From IMG/VR virus record IMGVR_UViG_3300034198_008248, positions 60,258 to 124,257 of that record: a DNA stretch of 64,000 nucleotides, one strand, 5' to 3'. Position numbers and translations under genes: made by a program. This DNA is from a virus. Position 1 is the first letter of the stretch; the number at the start of each line of letters is the position of its first letter. This document shows positions 24,458 through 33,237 of this stretch, piece after piece. The notes under the pieces were generated by a model. It did no database searches. It worked only from the letters and a program-made list of their open reading frames with translations, and had not been told where the DNA came from.

Positions 24458-25525
24458 TTAAATAACAACGATTTCGTAATTATTAGAAATCCATCCAGCA
24501 CTATTAGACGTAACTAATGTAAATAATCCACTACTCAAAAATTCTGATGTGAGAGAGATTGAAGCTATGTTGTCATTTACCACTTCAATTAAACTATCCG
24601 GTAATTTGTAAGCAGATATTGTCGGATGTTTGAATGTAGTTATTTTTTTGTATTCTAACCCACTAATAACATTATTGGAACTCAAAAACCATTCGTTATC
24701 GAAATTAAACCTTTTACCGTATAAAGTTATGATATTGTCATTCAGTGAATTTATCGTTATCGATGATCTATAAGACTTACCGTTTATGAATTCGTTTGTG
24801 ATTTCTGGATAAGCTGAGATAGATATGACATCTACTGGATAGGAAGACAACCCATTGAGTGTGAAGTCTGAACCAGTTCCAAGAGTATAAAAACTATTAT
24901 TAACAACATAAATCGGAGCAACTGTTGTCTCCAATGCTGGGAAAATCCATCCCTTTATAGTAAAGGATGTATTAGCAATAATCCTATGCTTTTCTGCTTT
25001 ATCAACTTCAATAGGTTCTTCGTAATCAAAAGAACCAGACCAAGATACTTCTGATCTCAATTCATCATCAAAATCCATCCCAAATTCTTCTGGAACTTTC
25101 CAAGAGATTATAAAATATGGATTACAATAGGGTATAATATTCGATACGATTTGATCTATATCCTCTTTGTAATGAGCTATTACTGAAACGTCTATATCAC
25201 AAGATACAGGTATTGGCATAGGAATCTTTGCAACATTTTTAGAATTAACATGATGACGATACATATGTTGATCCTTATGCTGAACTCTGTCTGGATCGCG
25301 CTTTAGATTCTTTCTATTGATCGAAATCGCAGGTAAAGTTATATTCTTAGCTGGATTTACTATATCGAAAAGGGCTCTTTGTTTAGAACCATTGATATAT
25401 CTAACATTTATTTTTTCTTTCGGAATACCGTTTTTATCATATCTATATAAAAACATTCCATCAAATGCCGCTACAAATTGCGACATCATGTTATAAGCCT
25501 CTCGAAAATAAGAATAGTTATGCAC
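24458..25525 (-). CDS. gp15: tail sheath completion protein, gp15-like
   Basis: 355 residues with a GTG start 6 nt after a late box. NVRYINGSKQRALFDI and ITLPAISINRKNLKRDPDR, then PVSCDIDVSVIAHYKEDIDQIVSNIIPYCNPYF, match the gp15 pattern (small-molecule-like 'VPVAYGPKQ' and 'QIVEQILPYF' segments). gp15 caps the tail before head joining. It is longer than T4 gp15 (272 residues) by a C-terminal beta-rich extension. Upstream of the portal gene. Confidence 0.68.
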   Translation of the reverse strand: MHNYSYFREAYNMMSQFVAAFDGMFLYRYDKNGIPKEKINVRYINGSKQRALFDIVNPAKNITLPAISINRKNLKRDPDRVQHKDQHMYRHHVNSKNVAKIPMPIPVSCDIDVSVIAHYKEDIDQIVSNIIPYCNPYFIISWKVPEEFGMDFDDELRSEVSWSGSFDYEEPIEVDKAEKHRIIANTSFTIKGWIFPALETTVAPIYVVNNSFYTLGTGSDFTLNGLSSYPVDVISISAYPEITNEFINGKSYRSSITINSLNDNIITLYGKRFNFDNEWFLSSNNVISGLEYKKITTFKHPTISAYKLPDSLIEVVNDNIASISLTSEFLSSGLFTLVTSNSAGWISNNYEIVVI

Positions 25526-25531
25526 TAATCA

Positions 25532-25538
25532 TATTTAG
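25532..25538 (-). promoter_or_regulatory. late promoter box CTAAATA
   Basis: Box ends 6 nt before a GTG start at 25525. It overlaps the stop of the helicase gene upstream. Confidence 0.65.
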
Positions 25539-27152
25539 TTACTGAAATCTATCTATGAAAAACTTCGGCAACTTCTTCTTATTTCTATGAACAGCGTCAA
25601 AAATACTTCCATCTAAAATATACGTCACACATTCATCATCCAAAGATCGAACCCCACGACCACAAGCTTGGATTAATGTTTTCAACATAGCATTGGAATA
25701 CCAATCTCTATCAATCTTCATTAACTTTTCAACTCGGATATCTTTGGTAGGTAGCCAAGGTGCTTTCAAAAGAATTTGAAATTTTCCAAGATCACCCTTC
25801 AAATCAACCCCATAAGTCATGCTAGGACTCACTAGGACAGTGGGTTCCTTACTTCGCTCATGAATGTCCAGAAGTTCCTCATTACGCACTCCACCTTCTC
25901 TACATAGCAAACGAGAAGACTTTACGTTGTTTCTAATATAGTCGGTTATAAACTGAGTGTGGGTATGAATAATTCCCTTTTCGTCCTTATGCTCTTCCAA
26001 CAATTCCGAAACCTGTTTAGCGATTTTTGGAAGCATTTGATCCATATTTTTGAAATTTAATTTCTGCGAAGCTAAGATATAAATTGGTGCTTTCTCGGAA
26101 TCAAAAGCAGAATCAACCTCAATATATTCGTAATCTGTTATCCCTAAATTTTTACAGAAATTATGTGGATCAATGATTGTAGCAGACATAATAACAACAC
26201 GATCAGCGTGGTCAAACAAAAAGCTAGAAAGTTTATCAACCTTTAAAGGTATGAATCTAATTTTTTTGTCAACTCTTTCAATTAGATATTCTGAATCGTA
26301 ATAAGTCCCAATGAGAATTTCTAAACTAGATTGTAGATTCAATAATTTAGAATATTCACCCTTCTTTTTATTGAATTCCATTGGATCATTCTTACCTTCT
26401 TTAAAGTATTCCTTATATGATTCCACATTAGTTGAAACATTTCTAAGAAGTTCAGATAACCAATTGACAACTTTAGCAGGCTTTTCTTCTACTGGAAATG
26501 AAGAAACAGAGGTGTTAGTCTTCATAAGAAAAGGGATATCTACTTCGCATGTGAATTGCGAGACGAGTTGTTCCTCCAACTCCGATCCCTCATCACAAAC
26601 CAAAATTTCTCTCTTCTTCAAGTGCTCTGGTAAAGAGAAGAACATACTGTAATTTAATGCTGCAAATCTACTCTTCAACATCTTATTCCTCTGATTGTAA
26701 TACGGACATTTGTTAGCTTTCCAACAATCGTTTTTCATTCCCTTAACGTAGATACAAGGAGCAACATCTACTGTCATTTCATCATCCACTTTACACTGAT
26801 AGTTGCTTTGACCTTTTAATACTCCTGTTTCTGAGAAAGTATTTTTATATTGATCTTGAAGAGATTTAGTGATTGTTAATGCATAGCAACCAAAGGTTTC
26901 ATCACCCATAACACTCAACCCATCCTCCCCAAATATAGAATAATTATCTACATTTTCTTTAAATTTCTCCGATGGCTCATTGGTAGAATTCGATAAAGTT
27001 AGAGGAAGGTGGCCTTTCCCCGATCCGGTGGGAGCATTCACAATAACATATTTTTTACCATCCGAAAAAGCCTTCTCTATCTTTTTTAGAATGGTTGTCT
27101 GGGATTTGTTTGGAGAATATCCCTCTGGAAAATTTAAAATTAAGTTGGTCAT
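25539..27152 (-). CDS. DinG/XPD-like SF2 helicase with Fe-S-type cysteines
   Basis: 537 residues. Walker A region NAPTGSGKGHLPL lies near residue 38; the usual Thr/Ser after the Lys is Gly. Four cysteines at about 130-165 (YQCK, APCIY, NDCW, NKCPYY) match the Fe-S cluster domain of DinG/XPD helicases. Walker B is VCDEGSEL, motif III VIMSATI, and motif VI QACGRGVRS. It would unwind DNA 5' to 3' in repair or recombination. It has a strong sigma70-like promoter instead of a late box, unlike its neighbours. Confidence 0.8.
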   Translation of the reverse strand: MTNLILNFPEGYSPNKSQTTILKKIEKAFSDGKKYVIVNAPTGSGKGHLPLTLSNSTNEPSEKFKENVDNYSIFGEDGLSVMGDETFGCYALTITKSLQDQYKNTFSETGVLKGQSNYQCKVDDEMTVDVAPCIYVKGMKNDCWKANKCPYYNQRNKMLKSRFAALNYSMFFSLPEHLKKREILVCDEGSELEEQLVSQFTCEVDIPFLMKTNTSVSSFPVEEKPAKVVNWLSELLRNVSTNVESYKEYFKEGKNDPMEFNKKKGEYSKLLNLQSSLEILIGTYYDSEYLIERVDKKIRFIPLKVDKLSSFLFDHADRVVIMSATIIDPHNFCKNLGITDYEYIEVDSAFDSEKAPIYILASQKLNFKNMDQMLPKIAKQVSELLEEHKDEKGIIHTHTQFITDYIRNNVKSSRLLCREGGVRNEELLDIHERSKEPTVLVSPSMTYGVDLKGDLGKFQILLKAPWLPTKDIRVEKLMKIDRDWYSNAMLKTLIQACGRGVRSLDDECVTYILDGSIFDAVHRNKKKLPKFFIDRFQ

Positions 27153-27160
27153 CTACTGAA

Positions 27161-27189
27161 ATTATACTCACAAAGATACCAAAAGTCAA
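27161..27189 (-). promoter_or_regulatory. sigma70-like promoter for DinG-like gene
   Basis: TTGACT (27184-27189), 17-bp spacer and TATAAT (27161-27166), near consensus. Only 8 nt separate the -10 box from the ATG at 27152, so the transcript would be almost leaderless. It lies between the genes at 27186 and 27152. Confidence 0.85.
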
Positions 27190-27521
27190 GCAGATAAAGT
27201 GATTACATGGAGATAATTGTCGTGCAGTCTGGAAGCTTCTGATTTATTCATAAGTTTCATCTTCCAGTATAATTCTTCTGTTCTTGGGCAAAATGCTGAC
27301 AATGAATAATCAAACAAATAACCTTTGGGATTTTTAACAACTCTAAACGGATAAGGCAAATCATACTCTATAGTTTTTTCTTCATTCTCCAATTTAAATC
27401 GTATGAAAAATTGTTTTGTATTAAAAACCTTAACCTTACCTTTTTTAATCGATTTCCCGTCTATTTGAAAATCTACATTTTTTAACACGATATCTTTAAG
27501 ATCATTCTCCAGTTTAATCAT
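27186..27521 (-). CDS. hypothetical protein
   Basis: 111 residues, MIKLENDLKDIVLKNVDFQ start. The first 70 residues look like a small beta-barrel (KVKVFNTKQFFIRFKLENEEK) and the remainder helical. Between the helicase and the conserved protein at 27551. No family recognised. Confidence 0.68.
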   Translation of the reverse strand: MIKLENDLKDIVLKNVDFQIDGKSIKKGKVKVFNTKQFFIRFKLENEEKTIEYDLPYPFRVVKNPKGYLFDYSLSAFCPRTEELYWKMKLMNKSEASRLHDNYLHVITLSA

Positions 27522-27550
27522 GATGTTACTTACAACAATTTAAAAATTAA

Positions 27551-28096
27551 TCAAGTGATAGAGTCTATCCATTGTGATTTTTGCCCAAAGGACATTGGCG
27601 CAAATACCTTATCATAATATTTCCAAAAAGTTTCATCTCCGGGTATTGTCTGTCTTAGATAGCATGTGTCCATACTCACATTGCGATATTTGCATTGTAT
27701 TATATCCCAAACCACTACGATGTTGTGTTTTACTTCGTCCAACCTCCTGCTTGTCTTTGGTTCTTCAAAAGAAAGAGATCGTTTTCCTCTTTCAGATACT
27801 TGGATGTTTCTACATAATGTGCATAGCATTCTCCTAACCTCCGGTCTTCCCGGTGCTCTCTCGGGTCTTCTACGCACAAAAACAATCTCACAGACATTAT
27901 TAGTGAGTATATTTTTTAACTCACCTCTTTGAATTTGTCTATCAGATTGTTTAATTTGAGATTGATAATTCTCTTCTTCTTTGTAACCATCGATCTCTTG
28001 CCAACTTTTTAAGAATCGACCCCAAGCATCACGAAGATTTCCTTTAGAGTCCTGCCAAATTCTTTCATATCTGTCTTTGGTAGAACGCTTCGCCAT
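27551..28096 (-). CDS. conserved T4-like hypothetical (RRRPERAPGRPE family)
   Basis: 181 residues. NVCEIVFVRRRPERAPGRPEVRRMLCT followed by RLDEVKHNIVVVWDI ... YRNVSMDTC and DETFWKYYDKVFAPM is a pattern I recall from T4-like phage proteins of unknown function (DUF2693-like; the exact family name is uncertain). The N-terminal 55 residues are charged. Late box 5 nt from the ATG. The basic central motif suggests nucleic-acid binding. Confidence 0.75.
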   Translation of the reverse strand: MAKRSTKDRYERIWQDSKGNLRDAWGRFLKSWQEIDGYKEEENYQSQIKQSDRQIQRGELKNILTNNVCEIVFVRRRPERAPGRPEVRRMLCTLCRNIQVSERGKRSLSFEEPKTSRRLDEVKHNIVVVWDIIQCKYRNVSMDTCYLRQTIPGDETFWKYYDKVFAPMSFGQKSQWIDSIT

Positions 28097-28100
28097 TCAA

Positions 28101-28745
28101 TTATTTAGTTGCCATGATGGATACAAACGGAGAATCAGAATTATAATCCATAATAATATGTGGGTAAGTATCCGCTAAATATTTCTCCATTAATTTTTTA
28201 AAAAGACTTACTCTTGAAGGATCTTTCCCATTTGCCTTTATACAAATAGCCTTTAGATTTATATGATTCTGGGAATCACCCCAAAGGCTATCCAACATAG
28301 CACCCTTCAATCCAGAAAATAACCCCTTTGCAGCTAAACCAACTTCTCCTGTGGTATGTTGACGACCTCTTTCATCTTTGAAAGATATATAACACATTCT
28401 GTCGGTAGGTTTTAGATCTGAAAAATGTTTATTATATAAGCGAAACGCTTCGGTGGGTGAATCATTTTTATTATTTGCTAAAGTATTGTTGATTATGGTA
28501 TCGTTTGTTTTCTTAGGATTTAAGAAACTGAAAAAAACATAAAACGATTGACCATTGTTCAATACAACCTCATACACATCCTCGGTCCCATTCGCGGATT
28601 CACCAGAGGATATTTTTTTCAAACTTTCCCATAACAAAACTGAATCTGATCCCATTCCAGATTCGAATAAATAATCCCAATCGAAATTACCACGACTTAT
28701 ATCTTCGTATAATTCACCCAGAGTTGTCTTGTCGTAGTCTTTCAT
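28101..28745 (-). CDS. hypothetical protein
   Basis: 214 residues from MKDYDKTTLGELYEDISRG; a GTG two codons upstream is the alternative. The middle has EDVYEVVLNNGQSFYVFFSFLN and YISFKDERGRQHTTGEVG, and it ends in a mixed alpha/beta region. Start overlaps the stop of the GroES-like gene. No family recognised. Confidence 0.7.
   Translation of the reverse strand: MKDYDKTTLGELYEDISRGNFDWDYLFESGMGSDSVLLWESLKKISSGESANGTEDVYEVVLNNGQSFYVFFSFLNPKKTNDTIINNTLANNKNDSPTEAFRLYNKHFSDLKPTDRMCYISFKDERGRQHTTGEVGLAAKGLFSGLKGAMLDSLWGDSQNHINLKAICIKANGKDPSRVSLFKKLMEKYLADTYPHIIMDYNSDSPFVSIMATK
28102..28108 (-). promoter_or_regulatory. late promoter box CTAAATA
   Basis: Box ends 5 nt before the ATG at 28096; it overlaps the last codons of the upstream gene. 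Confidence 0.7.
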
Positions 28746-28747
28746 AA

Positions 28748-29179
28748 TCACTTAGCTTTACAAATACCAAACAATCTTTGCTCATTAAGGAATAGACCGT
28801 TCTTCATAGTCCCATGACCCTCTACTTCTAGATTAGTAATTGGGATTCCCATATTGTTCGGGAAAACTACAATGTCACCAACATTAACCCAACGAACTTG
28901 AGGACCAGTCAAAACAACCTTACCCTTTCTCCAAGCATTGTGAATTTGATTGACTGGAATGGCAATACCCTTTCTTAGAATGTAATCACCAGCAGCTTCG
29001 TCCATAACAATATCAGCATATTCAACTAAAATAATATCATCGAGAAGTTGAGAGAAGATGTAATCATCTAATCCAAAATCACTCGGTAAAGATCGATCAG
29101 AGAGATCAATATGTGATTTTTGAACAGGTGCGTGGTCAATTGAAATTGGATCTCGTTCGATGTGAATTGCTCTTTGCAT
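28748..29179 (-). CDS. GroES/gp31-like co-chaperonin
   Basis: 143 residues. ILVEYADIVMDEAAGDYILRKGIAIPV, then RKGKVVLTGPQVRWVNVGDIVVFPNNMGIPI, and a final FLNEQRLFGICK follow the GroES beta-barrel plan, with the loop between AAGDYIL and WRKGK in place of the usual mobile loop. T4 gp31 replaces GroES for folding the capsid protein; a similar job is plausible. A box ATAAATA lies 7 nt upstream. Confidence 0.6.
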   Translation of the reverse strand: MQRAIHIERDPISIDHAPVQKSHIDLSDRSLPSDFGLDDYIFSQLLDDIILVEYADIVMDEAAGDYILRKGIAIPVNQIHNAWRKGKVVLTGPQVRWVNVGDIVVFPNNMGIPITNLEVEGHGTMKNGLFLNEQRLFGICKAK

Positions 29180-29185
29180 AGGACT

Positions 29186-29470
29186 TTATTTATTTTGTCT
29201 TTTCACATTGTCAACTTCGTCGTGTGGAACGAAAATGCGTTTATGACAATATTTACACAACATTGATTCATGTGTGTATTTCCTATCATCAAAACTCCCC
29301 CAATTATAGTAACATATTTGAAAATAGTGACCACTTTCCTCACATTCATCTTGTAATTTTTTCTCTAATGTGTGATATTTTTCAATATGAGGGTGCAATA
29401 TTTTAGATCTTTCCTCCGATTCTAGTGTCCTCAATTCGATTCTCTTAGCTTTAATTTCTTCCTTGTTCAT
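29186..29470 (-). CDS. small zinc-ribbon-like protein
   Basis: 94 residues. The N-terminal half is a charged helix. CEESGHYFQIC and MLCKYCHKRIFVPHDE provide cysteine/His pairs for one metal site. Start overlaps the gp62-like gene by 20 bp. Function unknown. Confidence 0.7.
   Translation of the reverse strand: MNKEEIKAKRIELRTLESEERSKILHPHIEKYHTLEKKLQDECEESGHYFQICYYNWGSFDDRKYTHESMLCKYCHKRIFVPHDEVDNVKRQNK
29187..29193 (-). promoter_or_regulatory. late promoter box ATAAATA
   Basis: Box ends 7 nt before the ATG at 29179 of the GroES-like gene and overlaps the stop of the preceding gene. Confidence 0.5.
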
Positions 29471-29795
29471 AATATTCCAATTCTCTCTTAGACATGAATT
29501 CTGGTATATGCTGAATTTCTGACTTTTCTTCTTCCTTATATTTTCTCTTGATATATTCTGATTTTCTCCTCTTCAATTTTGGAATGATAGAATCGAAGAA
29601 TTTGAATTGTTCGTCCTTTTCCTTGAATAGATTGGAGTATACATTCAAAGTATCATTAATATAATCACAATACTTACCAGAATCGTAGAATGAAAAGGTT
29701 TTCGTAGTTATATGTGGATTAAATTCCTGAATCAGATCAGCATCCAATTCGGTTTTATTCTTTTCGTGTAGTAGATAATTTACAGCGTCGAACAT
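29451..29795 (-). CDS. gp62: clamp-loader small subunit, gp62-like
   Basis: 114 residues. MFDAVNYLLHEKNKTE..DADLIQEFNPHITTKTFSF then a helix and IIPKLKRRKSEYIKRKYKEEE resemble the short gp62 subunits of T4-like phages (EFNPYLVNR ... PKKKR-x2-YIKK ... YF-x-YS). If right, it pairs with a gp44 ATPase outside this window to load the sliding clamp. T4 gp62 is longer (187). Confidence 0.5.
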   Translation of the reverse strand: MFDAVNYLLHEKNKTELDADLIQEFNPHITTKTFSFYDSGKYCDYINDTLNVYSNLFKEKDEQFKFFDSIIPKLKRRKSEYIKRKYKEEEKSEIQHIPEFMSKRELEYYEQGRN

Positions 29796-29796
29796 A

Positions 29797-30570
29797 TTAT
29801 AATAAATGTGATATATCTATTTTTCCATCGGAAATATGCTTTATTGTAATCTCTTCTTCCCCAAAGTCAAACATTTTCTTCAATTTCATACATTTATCAT
29901 ATTCTTCGTCATCTGGGATGATCGAATATTTTCTATAAAGTAAATTCATTTTTTCCAACTGTTTATAAGCAATTTCTCCTGTTTTAGCCTCGTGTTCATC
30001 CGGTGTAAAACAACATGAATGATAATTAACTCCACCGAAATGATATATAAAATCTTTATTTTTTGAATCTCTTTCAACCTTCAACTTAGTGATACTATCA
30101 TGTAATTCAATATCTTGATATATTCTGATATCATTTTTGTAACCACCAACCCGGAACCACTCACTCTTCTTAAAAGACATCGCGTTGTGTGGACAAGAAT
30201 TCGATTTTTTAAAAACATCACCGTAAATTATATAAGATTCTAAATTTCTATATCCGTTAATATCTTCTTTATCATACTGATTCATATGATTAGATATTCT
30301 ATCTGGAGTAAATATATCATCATCATCTAAAGGAAATATTATATCAGCATCTTTGGCTAAGATTGCTATATTTCTTTTATCGGATATCGTCATCCTCTTG
30401 TTACAATTTATGACTGTAACATCCGATCTATCACAACAGATTTGAATATGTTTGTCATCATTAACTACGACCAAATGTTTATCATCGTAAGTTTGATTCG
30501 TGAAAGATGATAGCATTCTGTTTAGGTAAGGAACCCTACCTATGGTTGGACATATTACCAATGCTTTCAT
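29797..30570 (-). CDS. family 2 glycosyltransferase
   Basis: 257 residues from MKALVICPTIGRVPYLNRML. Start 30570 overlaps the previous stop (ATGA). GT-A fold signs: N-terminal CPTIGR-x4-L-x-RML, FPLDDDDIF (metal-binding DxD) near residue 90 and an acceptor-side W..GGY. Last gene of the glycan cluster. It probably adds a sugar to DNA, protein or a host glycan. Confidence 0.85.
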   Translation of the reverse strand: MKALVICPTIGRVPYLNRMLSSFTNQTYDDKHLVVVNDDKHIQICCDRSDVTVINCNKRMTISDKRNIAILAKDADIIFPLDDDDIFTPDRISNHMNQYDKEDINGYRNLESYIIYGDVFKKSNSCPHNAMSFKKSEWFRVGGYKNDIRIYQDIELHDSITKLKVERDSKNKDFIYHFGGVNYHSCCFTPDEHEAKTGEIAYKQLEKMNLLYRKYSIIPDDEEYDKCMKLKKMFDFGEEEITIKHISDGKIDISHLL

Positions 30571-31241
30571 TTTACAAATTCTAGAAATTTTTGACAATTG
30601 AATATTTTATCAAATAAAAAATTATCAGTATGTGCATCCCAATTATCATCTATATCAGTCCAACAATTTTTAGAATATATATCAATCGATAATATCAATT
30701 CTTCAAACATTTTAATATCATAATGTGATTCACCTATCAAATTATTAAAATTAACTATTTTGATTGTTTTATTGTATTTTTTATTTATAAAATTAGAAAA
30801 ATTTATTATTTTGTTTTCATGTTTCTGTGTATTATATTTATCGGATCTTCTATAATAGTAGAACATCACAACATCATTAGAATCTTCTAACCAAGATTTG
30901 GTTCTGTTCAATTTTCTACACAAACTATCTAAATTATTTATATTATCTAAATGAAAAAATGACATAACATTCCAAGAATATATATTATCTCGATCTATTG
31001 AATACTTTTTGTTAATCCATTTACTATAAATTATATTATGTTTAGGATAATAATTATACGATTCGTTTATTAAAAAATTCCGATCTAAAATATAACTGAA
31101 ATCATTTTCTATTATATATTTCACACCATCCAAATTAATCAATACGTTATCGAATAATCCGTGTGGTCCATTTATTATACCACATCTTCTCAACTGTTTA
31201 TCTAAAAGACACGTTTCACCTATTATTATTTTATTTTTCAT
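30567..31241 (-). CDS. DUF1796-like putative papain-fold protein
   Basis: 224 residues. GETCLLDKQLRRCGIINGPHGLFDNVLIN matches the DUF1796 opening (C-x2-(A/D)-x-QL-x2-x-GL-x2-xPFDW), where the Cys is the proposed nucleophile. A His/Asp pair is less obvious. The family occurs in polysaccharide and glycan clusters. Low GC and high Asn/Ile. Confidence 0.6.
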   Translation of the reverse strand: MKNKIIIGETCLLDKQLRRCGIINGPHGLFDNVLINLDGVKYIIENDFSYILDRNFLINESYNYYPKHNIIYSKWINKKYSIDRDNIYSWNVMSFFHLDNINNLDSLCRKLNRTKSWLEDSNDVVMFYYYRRSDKYNTQKHENKIINFSNFINKKYNKTIKIVNFNNLIGESHYDIKMFEELILSIDIYSKNCWTDIDDNWDAHTDNFLFDKIFNCQKFLEFVK

Positions 31242-31873
31242 TGTGTGCTTCTATTATATCCAATATGGTAACAAACTGTGGGATTCAACAACACAGCTTT
31301 ATAATTAAAATTTTTAACATATAAGGAACACTCCAATTCATCAACATGTTTCTTTATTCCGCTTGGAAACATTTTCAAATAATCACTTTTTCGACGCAAT
31401 CCCGGATTCCAAGAATATCCACACCAGCAATCTCTAAAATTTGGATCGACGTATCTATAAGAGAAATCTTCTAATATCTCATTTTCACCAATTGTTTTGT
31501 GTGGGTTATCGTGTTCATGACGCAACCAAACTTGGTGTATATCTGGATTGTTTTCTAATATTTTGATAGAATTTAAAATATACGGGCTTTTATTATCGAA
31601 ATACCAATCATCTTCCAAATGAAAAATATATTCATTTTTAGCATTGGAGAATAAAATATCTAAAGATTTTTTTTGTCCTATATTTTTTGAGTTGCAAATC
31701 ACTTCAAAATCTTTACCATACTCTCTAAATACTGAATTATTCGACTCTGGATCATCGCAAATAATCGTAAAATCATCAATAGCATATGAATTAGTATCAA
31801 GAAAAGAATCTATGGTGGATTTTAATAAATCTAAACGGCCACAAGTGGTTAGTGTTACTGATATAGGTTTCAT
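31238..31873 (-). CDS. family 2-like glycosyltransferase
   Basis: 211 residues. PISVTLTTCGRLDLLKSTIDSFL is the nucleotide-sugar binding start, and FHLEDDWYFD the metal-binding acidic motif near residue 92. The C-terminal half has WNPGLRRKSDYLKMFPSG. Overlaps both neighbours by 4 bp, so it is part of one operon. Confidence 0.85.
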   Translation of the reverse strand: MKPISVTLTTCGRLDLLKSTIDSFLDTNSYAIDDFTIICDDPESNNSVFREYGKDFEVICNSKNIGQKKSLDILFSNAKNEYIFHLEDDWYFDNKSPYILNSIKILENNPDIHQVWLRHEHDNPHKTIGENEILEDFSYRYVDPNFRDCWCGYSWNPGLRRKSDYLKMFPSGIKKHVDELECSLYVKNFNYKAVLLNPTVCYHIGYNRSTQ

Positions 31874-32595
31874 ATAATTTTTTTTATTTTTTTAGATATA
31901 TTTTCAAATTCTTCATACTGTTGTTTCTCAGAAAAGGTGTAATGTATCCCAGAACCAGTGTCAATATTGAATTTACTCAATCTTTTTAGATATTCCTGAT
32001 GCTTGTTGTATCTATAATCAAATGATATATTTTTATAGTGTAGTAATTTTAAATCATCATATATCGTTATATCAACCCCCCCACCATAATTTAAAATAGG
32101 ATTCGCTTGATGACAACCCAATGAGTAGTTAATTTGTTTTATTTCATTAGGATTAAAAATACATATTTTATCGTAGTTGATTGAGCGAATCCCCATATTG
32201 ATTTCATTTAATATATCTTTCTGTGGAAATTTTTCTGACCACATATCATATCCCAATGGCCTATAGAGATATTCATCGGTATTTTTTAAAAAATCTATAA
32301 TATTAGGATGATATAAAAATTCGTCGGCATCAACTATTATAGTATAATCGGCTGATGAGTTTTTCCAACAATTATTTTTAATATCTAAATATACAGAATC
32401 GTCTAGTTTGGAGTTAGTGTCATATGGTATGATATTAATTTTACATCTATCGAAATTATTCAATATTTCTAATGTTTTATCTGTTGACATGTTATCGTAA
32501 ACATTGATAATATCACAAAAATTTGAATAATGATCGAGAAAAAAAGGTAGAATTTTTTCCTCATTGTAAGTTATAGTGTATAATTCAATATTCAT
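31870..32595 (-). CDS. glycosyltransferase, Glyco_tranf_2_4-like
   Basis: 241 residues. IELYTITYNEEKILPFFLDHYSNFCD, then VYDNMSTDKTLEIL and IIVDADEFLYHP form the pattern of PF13704-type transferases (NEE-x2-L-x2-(F/W), D-x-STD, DxDEF). The C-terminal GGGVDITIYDDLKLLHYKN is also typical. Neighbour overlap is 4 bp downstream. Confidence 0.85.
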   Translation of the reverse strand: MNIELYTITYNEEKILPFFLDHYSNFCDIINVYDNMSTDKTLEILNNFDRCKINIIPYDTNSKLDDSVYLDIKNNCWKNSSADYTIIVDADEFLYHPNIIDFLKNTDEYLYRPLGYDMWSEKFPQKDILNEINMGIRSINYDKICIFNPNEIKQINYSLGCHQANPILNYGGGVDITIYDDLKLLHYKNISFDYRYNKHQEYLKRLSKFNIDTGSGIHYTFSEKQQYEEFENISKKIKKII

Positions 32596-32599
32596 AATA

Positions 32600-33235
32600 T
32601 TAATTGTGTATGTATAAAGTTTGAGGTATTTTAACTATTTTACTATTTCTCTCGGGTATTTTCCTCTTCAACTCTTCGACCAACGACCAATCTGCTGCGA
32701 AGTTTCGCCATTTAAACCCGACATTTTTTAATAAAGATGTCTTTGTCGCAAAATTGCCAATGTCGATAAAATTAACTTCTAATTTAGATTCAATATAACC
32801 ATTGTATGGTATGTTATCTCGTAAATGATTTAGAACAAAATCACAAAATACCATATCAACATTTTCAAAAATTTTTGTTGCTTTGTCAAATTCTTCAATA
32901 AACGTTGGGACGTAATAATTATCGAATCCGGTCATTATAGTGTATTCGCAATCGCTTTGATATATTCCATATTCCCTCGGAGTATGTCCCCAATCATTAT
33001 ATCGTTTTTTTAAAGTGTGAAAGGAGATGTTATCGTGTTCGTATCTATCGACAAATTTATATAAATTTGAATCAAACCCATCGGATACTATCGTGATATT
33101 CCAATTATTAGAAGTCTGAGATAAAAAGCAGTTTATAATGACATCCAACATAGTATTACAATTGTAAGTTGGTATAACAATGTTAAACTTATTAACAATC
33201 TTATGATTTCTTATACAAGATCCTAAATTATCCAT
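32600..33235 (-). CDS. family 2 glycosyltransferase
   Basis: 211 residues. FNIVIPTYNCNTMLDVIINCFLSQ is the standard GT2 start, with ITIVSDG and a metal-site equivalent MTGFDNYYVPTFIEEF; the acidic motif is reduced to FDN, which is unusual. The C-terminal FKWRNFAADWSLVEEL contains the acceptor helix. Stop codon overlaps nothing. Confidence 0.8.
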   Translation of the reverse strand: MDNLGSCIRNHKIVNKFNIVIPTYNCNTMLDVIINCFLSQTSNNWNITIVSDGFDSNLYKFVDRYEHDNISFHTLKKRYNDWGHTPREYGIYQSDCEYTIMTGFDNYYVPTFIEEFDKATKIFENVDMVFCDFVLNHLRDNIPYNGYIESKLEVNFIDIGNFATKTSLLKNVGFKWRNFAADWSLVEELKRKIPERNSKIVKIPQTLYIHN

Positions 33236-33237
33236 AA

